Origin: Candidatus Gottesmanbacteria bacterium
GTDB taxonomy: Bacteria; Patescibacteriota; Microgenomatia; JACOXO01
Length of the DNA: 33,828 nt
Reading direction: 5' to 3'
Assembly (NCBI GenBank): GCA_016182365.1
Contig: JACOXO010000038.1
Span: 1 to 33,828 of the forward strand
Of this stretch, positions 1 through 6,381 are shown piece after piece. The translations under genes and the position numbers were made by a program. The notes beneath the pieces were generated by a model. That model was not told where the DNA came from. It saw nothing but the letters and a program-made list of their open reading frames with translations, and ran no database searches. The first letter of the stretch is position 1; every line of letters starts with the position of its first letter.

Positions 1-138
1 CTTTATATACATTGAATAATAGGAAAATTTTAATGGCAATTGTTTATATAGGTTTCTTTGGGGCTAAAATGCCACAATTGGCTTAAAGATACAAATAAAA
101 ACAAGAAATGGCTATTATAGAGAGATTGGGGGAAGCAA

Positions 139-1092
139 ATGTTCAATTCTTTGATTTGGGGTTTTTTCAGGCTTTTGAAAAGGCCAAGCCTCTTGGTGCC
201 TTCAATTGTTTTTAGCATTGTCTCTGCAGGGCTTTTGTTCCTTACATTCCCAATAATTTTTGGATTTTTGCTTGGATGGTTTGGGTCATTATTTAGTATT
301 AGCCCTGCCTTTCAAGCTGTGATGATGATCGCGGTTTCTGTTTTTATGATTGGTACTGCTTTAAATTTACTTCAGGTTCATCCTTTTTTTCGATATTTTG
401 CCATTACTCCTCCAAGATTTTTATTAAGAGTAATAAGAAGTCAAACCAAAAGTGAAAGTAACTTTGCTCCCCTATTCTTAGGAGCATTGACTGTATTTAT
501 TCCTTGCGGCACCACACAAGCTATGATGGCACTTGCTGTTGCCTCTGGTTCCCCTATTTTAGGAGCATTGACAATGTTAGTATTCACTCTGGGAACTTCA
601 CCTGTATTTTTTACATTAGGATACTTAACCACAAAATTAAGCGGAGGTTTTAATGGAGCCATGACAAAAGTAGTTGCTGTTGTTTTGCTTATTCTTGCTG
701 TTGTTAATATTGATTCAGGAGTTGCACTTCTTGGCAGTCCTATAACTTTAGCATCGGTTGGAAAAGAGATTTACTGTACTGCAATTGCCTTTTGTGATAA
801 TAATGTTTTAGGCGAAAACACTGTTACTGATAATCCAACAATTTATTTAAATTCTTCTGGCTATTCACCAAGTAATATTACAGTAAAATCCGGAGAAGAA
901 ATTAGTTTAAGTTTGGTTAATAAAAATGGGCAGGGTTGTATTCAGGCATTTACTATTCCCAAGCTTGGGATACAGAAGATAATAAGGACTGGAACCACAG
1001 AAACTGTCAGTTTTAAAGCACCCTCGGAGCCTGGAAATTTAGCCTTTATGTGCAGTATGGGAATGTACAGAGGAACAATACGGGTAATTTAA
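139..1092 (+). CDS. SafE/DsbD-like membrane protein with C-terminal cupredoxin domain
   Basis: A 317-residue protein with several hydrophobic helices (about 18-75, 108-165, 175-200) and a conserved IPCGTTQAM segment at 121-129, typical of the TauE/SafE (UreH-like) transmembrane family. Residues about 232-317 form a cupredoxin-like beta domain. Cys267 and the FMCSMGM segment (Cys305, Met307/309) look like copper ligands. Family knowledge: such proteins in Patescibacteria are usually annotated as heavy-metal transport/detoxification proteins and are linked to HMA domains; a separate HMA gene follows here. As I recall the family, an extra N-terminal helix with a Gly/Cys-rich motif should precede residue 1. 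It is absent, and the frame is closed by a TAG at 118-120, so the protein may be N-terminally shortened. The ATG at 139 follows a purine-rich GGGGGAAG. Metal handling is inferred; the substrate is unknown. Confidence 0.72.
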   Translation: MFNSLIWGFFRLLKRPSLLVPSIVFSIVSAGLLFLTFPIIFGFLLGWFGSLFSISPAFQAVMMIAVSVFMIGTALNLLQVHPFFRYFAITPPRFLLRVIRSQTKSESNFAPLFLGALTVFIPCGTTQAMMALAVASGSPILGALTMLVFTLGTSPVFFTLGYLTTKLSGGFNGAMTKVVAVVLLILAVVNIDSGVALLGSPITLASVGKEIYCTAIAFCDNNVLGENTVTDNPTIYLNSSGYSPSNITVKSGEEISLSLVNKNGQGCIQAFTIPKLGIQKIIRTGTTETVSFKAPSEPGNLAFMCSMGMYRGTIRVI

Positions 1093-1235
1093 AATTTATA
1101 ATTCAAAATTTGAATTGAATTTTTAATGATTTAATTATAAATTAATTAATTTGATCATTCAATAAAAATTGAAAATTTCAAATTAAAAATTGATAATAAC
1201 CCTATAAAAAACTTTACTCTTAGGAAATATAAATT
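1093..1235. repeat. AT-rich imperfect inverted repeat between the membrane protein and HMA genes
   Basis: This spacer is almost pure A/T and is built from recurring words such as AATTTGAA and AAAATT. The left arm (about 1108-1140) resembles the reverse complement of the right arm (about 1145-1192), so a long, imperfect hairpin is possible. No open frame or clear promoter is seen. It resembles the word-based hairpins at 5698-5790, 16318-16410 and 20533-20609 in design but not in sequence. Confidence 0.5.
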
Positions 1236-1445
1236 ATGTCTAAAAAACTAAAATTAAAGATTGTGAACATGCATTGCTCAAGTTGTGCAATTTCAATCGA
1301 CTTCGCTCTTGAGGATATTGGGGTAAAATCAAAAACCAACTATGCCAAATCTGAAACAGAGGTTGAGTTTGACGAGGCTAAAGTTTCGGAAAAGAGGTTG
1401 ATTGAAGAGATTAAAAAAGCCGGCTATCAGGCAGTTATGATATAA
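1236..1445 (+). CDS. Heavy-metal-associated (HMA) domain protein, CopZ-like metallochaperone
   Basis: A 69-residue single-domain protein, the usual size of an HMA fold (beta-alpha-beta-beta-alpha-beta). The metal-binding motif NMHCSSC lies at residues 11-17, with Cys14 and Cys17 as the predicted soft-metal (Cu+) ligands. The C-terminal KKAGYQA matches the end of the family's second helix. Its position just after the SafE/cupredoxin gene supports a shared copper or metal handling role, with the chaperone passing ions to the membrane protein. Partner and metal are inferred, not shown. A long AT-rich spacer separates it from the upstream gene, so it may have its own promoter. Confidence 0.85.
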   Translation: MSKKLKLKIVNMHCSSCAISIDFALEDIGVKSKTNYAKSETEVEFDEAKVSEKRLIEEIKKAGYQAVMI

Positions 1446-1452
1446 TTTTGGT

Positions 1453-1632
1453 ATGGATAAGTATAAAGTTACCTTTTATCAATATAAAGTAAAACTACTT
1501 GGAAATATTTCTACAGAAAATACTACCGAATTAGAAAAATATATCAATAATTTTAGTTCTGGAGGTTATGAACTACTTTCAACCTCAAGTATGCATCCTT
1601 TAGGAATTCTATGCATCTGGAAAAAAATATGA
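1453..1632 (+). CDS. Small DUF4177-like protein
   Basis: A 59-codon frame from ATG 1453 to TGA 1632, starting 8 bases after the HMA stop. The pattern resembles the small DUF4177 family: a short strand (KYKVTFYQYKV), a helix (TELEKYINNFSSGGYELL, where the family has a Gly-Trp/Tyr-Glu-Leu turn) and a final hydrophobic strand ending in Lys. No catalytic residues are evident and the family has no known function. Its stop overlaps the start of the next gene (ATGA at 1629-1632), which supports its being translated and coupled to that gene. Confidence 0.55.
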   Translation: MDKYKVTFYQYKVKLLGNISTENTTELEKYINNFSSGGYELLSTSSMHPLGILCIWKKI

Positions 1633-1883
1633 TGAATAATAAAAACTATCTCTATTCATTCTATGTAGGAACAGGAGTTATCTTATTAACTGTTATTTTA
1701 ATGAAATTAAATATAGTCTCTGATGAATTTTCTGCAATATTATTAGGAATAACTATTGGTTGGTATGGAGCAACAGGATTTCTAAGATATTTATATCTTC
1801 TTGATGAAAAAAGAACATTGGTGGGAAAAAGTAAAAAAATCTTTGAGGATATAAAAAATTCAATACCTACCAAAAAATCCTAA
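1629..1883 (+). CDS. Small two-helix membrane protein
   Basis: The start chosen is ATG 1629, which overlaps the TGA of the preceding small gene by four bases. An in-frame ATG at 1611 would add six residues but would lie inside that gene. The 84-residue product has two hydrophobic stretches (about 10-28 and 35-60) followed by a basic, Lys-rich tail (DEKRTLVGKSKKIF). I do not recognise a family. Probable four-gene transcription with the SafE-like, HMA and DUF4177-like genes is inferred from direction and spacing. Confidence 0.5.
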   Translation: MMNNKNYLYSFYVGTGVILLTVILMKLNIVSDEFSAILLGITIGWYGATGFLRYLYLLDEKRTLVGKSKKIFEDIKNSIPTKKS

Positions 1884-1888
1884 CTAAA

Positions 1889-1918
1889 CTGTTACCATGT
1901 TTCGAAACAATAGAACAG
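1889..1918. other. Dyad centred on TGTTTCGAAACA between convergent gene ends
   Basis: A perfect 12-bp palindrome TGTTTCGAAACA (1898-1909) is flanked symmetrically, four bases away on each side, by CTGTT and AACAG. It lies between the ends of two converging genes. There is no T-run after it on either strand, so a standard intrinsic terminator is not supported. It could be a protein-binding site or a processed RNA end. Confidence 0.35.
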
Positions 1919-1974
1919 ATTAATTAAACTCTTCTCTTGCCTTAAGAATTGATTTTTTCTTCTTTAGCAAAGTC

Positions 1975-2382
1975 TTATGGTTCGAGGCGTTTGAATTGCT
2001 TTAATTTATCCAAATCTTTATCAAAAGAGTAACCTATATTTATATTTACCTCAAGAGCAAGAGTTACATTCATTAAATCAATAAAACTACTACTTTTTGC
2101 ACTTGCTTTTAAAATTTCTAATAATTTCTTTCCGTCTCTTACTTGCAATCCTCTGGTCATAAGAACACCTGATATAACAACTTTTTTTATTTCTTCCCAT
2201 TTAACCCTCTTTTTCTGTAAAAACCAAATAAGTTCCGCTACAACCCATTCTGTTGTCCATAAAGAAACAAGCCCATTACTTGCTTTTTTAAACAAATTTG
2301 TGGATTTAATATATTTTTGATTATCTATATTAAATAAAGAATAAATGAATATATTGGTATCAACGAATAGTAGGTGCTCCAT
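1975..2382 (-). CDS. PIN-domain toxin (VapC-like), module 1
   Basis: A 135-residue PIN-domain protein. Predicted acidic metal-binding residues are Asp8 (FVDTN), Glu50 (VVAE), Asp102 (FIDLMN) and Asp121/123 (SFDKD), the usual spacing for Mg-dependent VapC-type ribonucleases that cut tRNA, rRNA or mRNA. It begins inside the 3' end of the AbrB-like antitoxin gene (23-base overlap), the normal antitoxin-first order of a type II TA operon. The target RNA cannot be read from the sequence. Family assignment is firm; toxicity is inferred. Confidence 0.85.
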   Translation of the reverse strand: MEHLLFVDTNIFIYSLFNIDNQKYIKSTNLFKKASNGLVSLWTTEWVVAELIWFLQKKRVKWEEIKKVVISGVLMTRGLQVRDGKKLLEILKASAKSSSFIDLMNVTLALEVNINIGYSFDKDLDKLKQFKRLEP

Positions 2383-2614
2383 ATTCTATTGTTGCTTCAC
2401 TAATCAAATCATCAACGGTTTTACCCTTAGGAATTTTAAAAGGAGGAAATTTTCCTGCAAAATCTAATATACCTTTACCTGCAGGTTCAAGTATTACTTT
2501 ATTATCTTCAACTTTAACAATTATTCTGTCACCCTTACTAACTCCAAGGGTTTCTCTTATTTTTTTAGGAAAAGTAACCTGTCCTTTACTGGTAATTGTC
2601 ATTATTGCAATCAT
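2360..2614 (-). CDS. AbrB/MazE-type antitoxin, module 1
   Basis: An 84-residue protein with an N-terminal SpoVT/AbrB swapped-hairpin domain (residues 5-45: TSKGQVTFPKKIRETLGV, then GDRI). The C-terminal half, residues about 50-84, is the likely toxin-binding tail. It precedes and overlaps the PIN toxin gene. The start ATG 2614 is preceded by -35 TTGACA and -10 TATAAG, with only six bases before the ATG; a later ATG at 2602 is less well placed. Autorepression of this promoter is expected from the family but not shown. Confidence 0.85.
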   Translation of the reverse strand: MIAIMTITSKGQVTFPKKIRETLGVSKGDRIIVKVEDNKVILEPAGKGILDFAGKFPPFKIPKGKTVDDLISEATIEYGAPTIR

Positions 2615-2649
2615 GCCTTACTTATATCATATTTACTTACTTTTGTCAA
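2615..2649 (-). promoter_or_regulatory. Promoter of the AbrB/PIN operon, apparently leaderless
   Basis: On the minus strand TTGACA (2649-2644) is followed by a 17-base spacer and TATAAG (2626-2621), then six bases and the ATG at 2614. With the usual -10 to +1 distance, transcription would start at or next to the A of the ATG. No Shine-Dalgarno site is present. Confidence 0.7.
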
Positions 2650-2670
2650 CCACCTTACAATTTATGAATC

Positions 2671-2700
2671 CACCTGAAGGTGTAATTGAGGCTACACCCT
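2671..2700. repeat. Palindromic repeat ATTACACC/AGGTG, copy 1
   Basis: Contains the hairpin CACCTGAAGGTG and a wider inverted pair GGTGTA (2679-2684) and TACACC (2693-2698). Its reverse complement (ATTACACCTTCAGGTG) matches the palindrome at 14110-14129 almost base for base, so the two belong to one repeat family. It lies in the spacer between the CPBP gene end and the module 1 promoter. Confidence 0.5.
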
Positions 2701-2747
2701 TTCTCTTTTCCTTATTCCCTCTAGTACCTAATTCTGTTTGTGATTAG

Positions 2748-2786
2748 CTTTCCCCTTCCCGCTTAACGCTTTACCCTTTACCCTAA
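2748..2786. repeat. AAGCGG/AAAGGG word repeat, intergenic copy
   Basis: On the minus strand this is a run of the words GGGTAAAG, AAGCG and GGGAAGGGG. It touches the stop codon of the CPBP-family gene. Similar word runs occur inside the 5416 gene end, the DNA ligase gene and trmD. The rest of 2615-2782 holds only this repeat, the copy-1 palindrome and the module 1 promoter. Confidence 0.45.
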
Positions 2787-3403
2787 ACAAACAAAGCGAT
2801 GCTCATGTTCCAGAAGGCGTGGATGAGGATTGGGAGAATCAGGCTTTTTCTATTTTCATAGACAAAACAGTTAACAAATGAAAGAAGAAAAATTGAGAAA
2901 AAGTAAACAGTAAAGGTAATACCAGAAAGTCCCAGAACTGTAAATGCAATTGGAATATAGAATCCCATCATAAGAATACTGGATAAAAGTGCACCGTTGA
3001 ATACACCCATATTTTTCTTAAGTCCGGCAAAGAGCATTCCACGACCAAAGACCTCTTCTGAAAATGAAGTGATAAGTGATAAAAATAAATAAAAAATGAT
3101 TCCCGCACCTGCTAGCGGCAAAATTGGCTGTGAGGAAAATATTCCGTATTTCTGAATATTTGCGTATATTGCAGCAAAGGCGAAGAAAAATGATAGACCG
3201 ATACCCAACAGCATATCATTAACTACATTCGCTCTTTTCTCAAATCCGGGTAGTCTTCGCATATGAAAAAGATTAAGAGGAATCAAAATAAATATAATTG
3301 GTTTTACTAACACCTCATCAACCCATTCTGGGAGTCTAAAAAAGAAACGGTATAAAGTCCAAAGCACTAAAACAGTTAAGTAAATAGGCAATATTCTCTT
3401 CAT
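2783..3403 (-). CDS. CPBP-family (Abi-like) intramembrane protein
   Basis: A 206-residue protein with about six hydrophobic segments. The diagnostic family motif EEVFGR (E116, E117, R121) and a second motif HAFWN (H195, N199) are present. Family knowledge: CPBP proteins include CAAX prenyl proteases, bacteriocin self-immunity proteins and some phage-abortive (Abi) proteins, all acting in the membrane. The intermediate motif, normally Phe-x3-His about 30 residues after EExxxR, is missing: the matching stretch SILMMGFYIPIAF has no His, so catalysis may be lost or altered. It starts one base after the HEPN-like gene stops, so the two are probably co-transcribed. Confidence 0.8.
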   Translation of the reverse strand: MKRILPIYLTVLVLWTLYRFFFRLPEWVDEVLVKPIIFILIPLNLFHMRRLPGFEKRANVVNDMLLGIGLSFFFAFAAIYANIQKYGIFSSQPILPLAGAGIIFYLFLSLITSFSEEVFGRGMLFAGLKKNMGVFNGALLSSILMMGFYIPIAFTVLGLSGITFTVYFFSIFLLSFVNCFVYENRKSLILPILIHAFWNMSIALFV

Positions 3404-3404
3404 G

Positions 3405-3926
3405 TTATGTATTTACTGTAGCATATTTTTGACTAGGGTTGCAGGAAGCGAATGATTGTTCCATTGCCGAAATAATTAAGTTAATTGCTTCTTCGGCCGA
3501 TTCGAGGGTTACTTTTAACTGGTTATGGGGGAAATAATGAAAGAGTAAATTCCGTCCTCGTTTCCAGGCATTCCATAAATTGTCAGCTAGCTCCTGACCA
3601 TTACAGTATTTAACGATTTTAAGATAAACTGAAATGTCAGGGCGTTCTTTGGCAAAATTGGGATTTAATTCCCTCCCCACTCTAAATCTGTCACTTTCAT
3701 ACTGCTCTTTTGATATAAATCCCATGTCTAAAAATAATTGTTTTAAAAATCCTTCGTAAGCTTTAGCAATTGGAAAAACAATATAGGAGAAATCAGAAAT
3801 AGGTTTTTGATGATCTTTGGCATCTGCTAGTAAAAACTCACCGGTTTCAATAAGCCCCTTTTGTCCTTCTGATAAATAACTCCAAAGAGCTGAATTTTTA
3901 TTAATCATTTTAACTAAGTATATCAT
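3405..3926 (-). CDS. HEPN-like protein, possibly an RnlA/LsoA-type RNase domain
   Basis: A 173-residue, mostly helical protein. Near the C-terminal third it carries RNLLFH, an exact R-x4-H motif characteristic of HEPN-superfamily RNases, in a context (AWKRGRNLLFHYFPH) like that of RnlA/LsoA. Upstream helices contain a KAYEGFLKQLF segment typical of these proteins. Family knowledge: HEPN domains cleave RNA in TA, abortive infection and CRISPR systems. No recognised antitoxin is adjacent; its only close partner is the CPBP protein one base downstream. An in-frame ATG at 3908, with TATACT eight bases upstream, is an alternative start. Function is inferred from the motif. Confidence 0.55.
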   Translation of the reverse strand: MIYLVKMINKNSALWSYLSEGQKGLIETGEFLLADAKDHQKPISDFSYIVFPIAKAYEGFLKQLFLDMGFISKEQYESDRFRVGRELNPNFAKERPDISVYLKIVKYCNGQELADNLWNAWKRGRNLLFHYFPHNQLKVTLESAEEAINLIISAMEQSFASCNPSQKYATVNT

Positions 3927-4025
3927 TTTTAAAATAAGCTGAAATTGATATAAGTACAGGGTTGACTAAATAATAATGGTGGTATTAGAATACGTAACTA
4001 TTCCTGCTTAAAACATTGAATATTA

Positions 4026-4742
4026 ATGATAAATCCTGAACGAAGTGCACTAACTTCTGAAGAACAACTTTCTGCTAACTTTATAATTGATCGAACCACT
4101 CAATTAGATAGACTATATACCCAACGCATGATAATTGATTCAGCAAACATTCCCTGGAGAGTTGCTAATATTGGTGGCAGAGAAAGGATTGATCCTTTAC
4201 TCAAATTTCTGAAACTAACAACCCAAGGAATTGCACTTACTTTAAGAGCATCAGAAACTGCAGGGGTGGGAGTTCCAGCGTTAAGGGGTCTTGTAGGCGA
4301 TATTGCCAGCGATGAAGAAAATGAAATGGATGCAATTTGGCAATCAATTAAATCATCAGGTATATCAGTTGACGAAAGTCCCAAAGGACTTGCATTGCCT
4401 AACGATAGACATTTTCTTACTGTATCAAGACACACCCTTGCCACTCTTTCACATCTTAGAGACTTAGGAGATGTTTCCTTTGAAAGGCTGGGAATAAAAG
4501 ATCGAGTAAGCGATATTCCAACATATTGGCCTAGAAAAATGACAGTTTGTGATACCATAAAAATGCTTACAGAAATAGAAACAACAACAGGACGAATGCT
4601 AGTTGAGGATGATCCGCCAATAGATGGCGAGACAGCGTTTAGAGCAGCACATTTTCTTGCTATGAGTTCGCTTAACGCACAAATCGTATTGAATCAACAA
4701 GCTGTTAAAAAAGAAAGAAAATTAAATATTAGGATGCTTTAA
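4026..4742 (+). CDS. Conserved-looking hypothetical protein, mainly helical
   Basis: A 238-residue soluble protein without membrane segments or a motif I recognise. It is rich in predicted helices, including an Ala/Leu-rich segment at about 60-100 and a C-terminal helix ending in Lys/Arg. A candidate promoter lies upstream: TTGACT at 3962-3967, an 18-base spacer and TAGAAT at 3986-3991, giving a leader of roughly 30 bases without a Shine-Dalgarno site. It is a lone plus-strand gene between minus-strand genes, and its last 14 bases overlap the end of the acylphosphatase gene on the other strand. No function can be proposed. Confidence 0.6.
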   Translation: MINPERSALTSEEQLSANFIIDRTTQLDRLYTQRMIIDSANIPWRVANIGGRERIDPLLKFLKLTTQGIALTLRASETAGVGVPALRGLVGDIASDEENEMDAIWQSIKSSGISVDESPKGLALPNDRHFLTVSRHTLATLSHLRDLGDVSFERLGIKDRVSDIPTYWPRKMTVCDTIKMLTEIETTTGRMLVEDDPPIDGETAFRAAHFLAMSSLNAQIVLNQQAVKKERKLNIRML

Positions 4743-5010
4743 TAGTAAACTCGCTGTAATTCTCTATTTCTGGCAGCAATTTAATCTTTATATCTTTAAC
4801 CCAGGAAATTTCTGGACCCTTTTTACAAAGATCAATTATCTTTTCTATATCTTCTTTTTCACCTTGGAAAACTGCCTCAACTGCATTTTGGGGAGAACTT
4901 AGGTTTTTCACCCAGCCGGTAATTTTTAAATTATCAGCATTCCTTTTAATAAAACTTCTAAACCCCACACCAATAACGTCACCAGTTATATAAATGTGTA
5001 CGCTTTTCAT
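4729..5010 (-). CDS. acyP: Acylphosphatase
   Basis: A 93-residue protein of normal acylphosphatase size (about 90). The active-site signature TGDVIGVGFR is at residues 9-18 with the phosphate-binding Arg18, and the catalytic Asn36 lies in GWVKNL. The family motif normally has Gln where this protein has Ile13; the catalytic Arg and Asn are intact. It hydrolyses acyl phosphates such as carbamoyl phosphate or 1,3-bisphosphoglycerate in the cytoplasm. It is the last gene of a minus-strand series downstream of the MGMT-family gene. Confidence 0.93.
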   Translation of the reverse strand: MKSVHIYITGDVIGVGFRSFIKRNADNLKITGWVKNLSSPQNAVEAVFQGEKEDIEKIIDLCKKGPEISWVKDIKIKLLPEIENYSEFTIKAS

Positions 5011-5062
5011 ACTATTTTCTAATCTCTATTATCTATTACTAAACTTCTACACTTCTAAACAA

Positions 5063-5407
5063 CTATTCTCCATTATCAAAGCTCCATAAATGTTTCTCCA
5101 AATTCACATGAGTCTTGTCCTTAAAAGTTATACCTTCCACCTCTAGTCTTCTCCTTTGTTCTTTAGCTCCGTCGAAGGCCCGCCGGCCAATCGCTTGCGC
5201 TCCAGGCGCTTGCGGGCCGGCAAAATTGGTAGCCAGCCTCCCATTTCTGTCAACAACCCTATGGCATGGAGTACTAGTTGATTTATTAGCATGGAGTGCC
5301 CAGCCCACAGTTCTAGGATTTGTATTTAAAACTCTGGCAATTTCCCCATAAGTAGTTACTTTACCCGAGGGAATTTGATGTATTATTCTGTGAACTTCTT
5401 GAAATAT
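5063..5407 (-). CDS. MGMT/ATL-family DNA alkyl-base repair protein with a palindromic insert and no normal start codon
   Basis: The reading frame encodes the C-terminal, DNA-binding domain of O6-methylguanine methyltransferase. SGKVTTYGEIARVL is the recognition-helix region and PCHRVV holds the methyl-accepting Cys. Single-domain members of about 100-115 residues are common. The domain begins at about 5407 with an ATA codon; the frame is open back to 5419 but has no ATG, GTG or TTG until GTG 5308, which would remove the conserved first third. Either a rare ATA/ATT start is used or the start was lost. A 42-base GC-rich palindrome (5177-5218) inserts 14 residues between NFA and FDGAKEQRRR without breaking the frame. 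The gene follows the 5416 gene closely. Confidence 0.75.
   Translation of the reverse strand: MFQEVHRIIHQIPSGKVTTYGEIARVLNTNPRTVGWALHANKSTSTPCHRVVDRNGRLATNFAGPQAPGAQAIGRRAFDGAKEQRRRLEVEGITFKDKTHVNLEKHLWSFDNGE
5177..5218. repeat. 42-bp GC-rich palindromic element in frame in the MGMT-family gene
   Basis: The ends are perfect 7-bp inverted repeats, GGCCCGC (5177-5183) and GCGGGCC (5212-5218). The inside holds a direct repeat of CGCTTGCG. The base composition is strikingly GC-rich compared with the AT-rich gene around it. The length is a multiple of three and adds 14 Gly/Ala/Pro/Arg-rich residues to a loop that is otherwise short in the family. Confidence 0.75.
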
Positions 5408-5415
5408 AGAATTAT

Positions 5416-5697
5416 TTATTTACTTTCCCCTTTCCGCTTCTTTAACACTCCCATCTCAGTCAGCTTCCACATAAATAATGCGCCTTTGCGGTTTGATCCT
5501 CTGGCGTCTTTGCAATAAGAAAGAGCTCTTTCCAATACAGCCCTGGGGTAGTTTTTGGCCATTTTTATATACAATGATTTGTGGGAATAGTCATTAAGCT
5601 GCTCTGATAAATATATTCCATACGCCTGGTATTCACGGGAGATATATTTATCTTCCAAGGGGTTAAATTTAATTAGGATATCCTGGATTGACTTCAT
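5416..5697 (-). CDS. Conserved hypothetical protein, helical and basic
   Basis: A 93-residue protein without a family I can name. It is predicted helical, with a Lys/Arg-rich second half (AKNYPRAVLERALSYCKDAR) and a C-terminal tail LKKRKGESK. That tail is encoded by an AAGCGG/AAAGGG word repeat (about 5421-5446), so the natural end was probably altered by the repeat. It sits between pth and the MGMT-family gene on the same strand. A role in nucleic-acid binding is possible from its charge, but this is a guess. Confidence 0.6.
   Translation of the reverse strand: MKSIQDILIKFNPLEDKYISREYQAYGIYLSEQLNDYSHKSLYIKMAKNYPRAVLERALSYCKDARGSNRKGALFMWKLTEMGVLKKRKGESK
5421..5446. repeat. AAGCGG/AAAGGG word repeat at the 3' end of the 5416 gene
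   Basis: On the minus strand it reads GAAGCGG, AAAGGGG and AAAG in succession, the same words as in the ligase gene (15407-15437), trmD (20076-20106) and the spacer at 2748-2786. It encodes the charged C-terminus just before the stop. Confidence 0.45.
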
Positions 5698-5790
5698 AGA
5701 AAATCATGTAACAAATAACATTTAACATATAACAAAATTGTCGTATGAATTTTTTATTATTTTTTCGTGTTACATGTTACCTGTTAATTG
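5698..5790. repeat. Intergenic inverted repeat made of TAACA words
   Basis: The left half carries TAACA at loose intervals (GTAACA, ATAACA, TTAACA, ATAAC). The right half carries the complement (TGTTAC, CTGTTAATTG, TTAATTG). The two arms pair imperfectly into a hairpin of about 90 bases. It fills the entire gap between pth and the next gene, leaving no room for other elements. Confidence 0.5.
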
Positions 5791-6381
5791 TTAATTGTAT
5801 TTGTTCATTCCCAACACTATTCCCTTAGAAATGGAGTACTCAATGGCTTGAGAGGTTTTTTTAATTATTTTCCTTAAATTCCCTTCTTCGTGAGTGGTAA
5901 AAGGAGACAAAACATACCTCTCTACTTCTCTTCTGTGAAGATTTTTTTCAGAAGCTTCAGGTTTTTTCTCAACTTTGCCTATTCCTACTCTAAATTTTAT
6001 AAAGTCTATAAATTTAATTTCCTTTATTATTGACTCAATTCCATGATGCCCACTACTTCCTCCACCTCTTCTTATTTTTAGTTTACCCAATGGAATATCC
6101 AAATCGTCATGAATAACCCAAAGATCACGAGGGTTGATTTTATAAAACGATAATAGATAAGAAATTGAAAGGCCGGATAAATTCATATAGGTTTGCGGTT
6201 TTGCAACCAGAAAATATGCGGATTTATAAAAAAGGGTTTTGGGTTTTTTGACAGTATCCCAAGGACCATCATTAACTTTGGATATATTTTTGACAAAGTG
6301 ATCAACAACAGAAAAACCAATATTATGTCTTGTAAATTCGTATTTGCTTCCAGGGTTTCCAAGTCCAATAATTAGCTTCAT
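5791..6381 (-). CDS. pth: Peptidyl-tRNA hydrolase
   Basis: 196 residues, the normal size for bacterial Pth. It cleaves the ester bond of peptidyl-tRNAs released from ribosomes. Visible family signatures are GLGNPGSKYEFTRHN (Asn9, catalytic His19), TYMNLSG with Asn67, and HDDLD with Asp92, followed by GGGSSGHHG. The start ATG overlaps the stop of the upstream phosphoribosyltransferase gene by four bases (ATGA), which supports translational coupling. All key residues are present. Confidence 0.96.
   Translation of the reverse strand: MKLIIGLGNPGSKYEFTRHNIGFSVVDHFVKNISKVNDGPWDTVKKPKTLFYKSAYFLVAKPQTYMNLSGLSISYLLSFYKINPRDLWVIHDDLDIPLGKLKIRRGGGSSGHHGIESIIKEIKFIDFIKFRVGIGKVEKKPEASEKNLHRREVERYVLSPFTTHEEGNLRKIIKKTSQAIEYSISKGIVLGMNKYN

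Noticed and set aside
33-90. Short frame MAIVYIGFFGAKMPQLA near the left edge as the missing N-terminus of the SafE-like protein
   Set aside because: FFGAK vaguely resembles a family motif, but the rest does not match and the frame stops at 88-90; probably chance.
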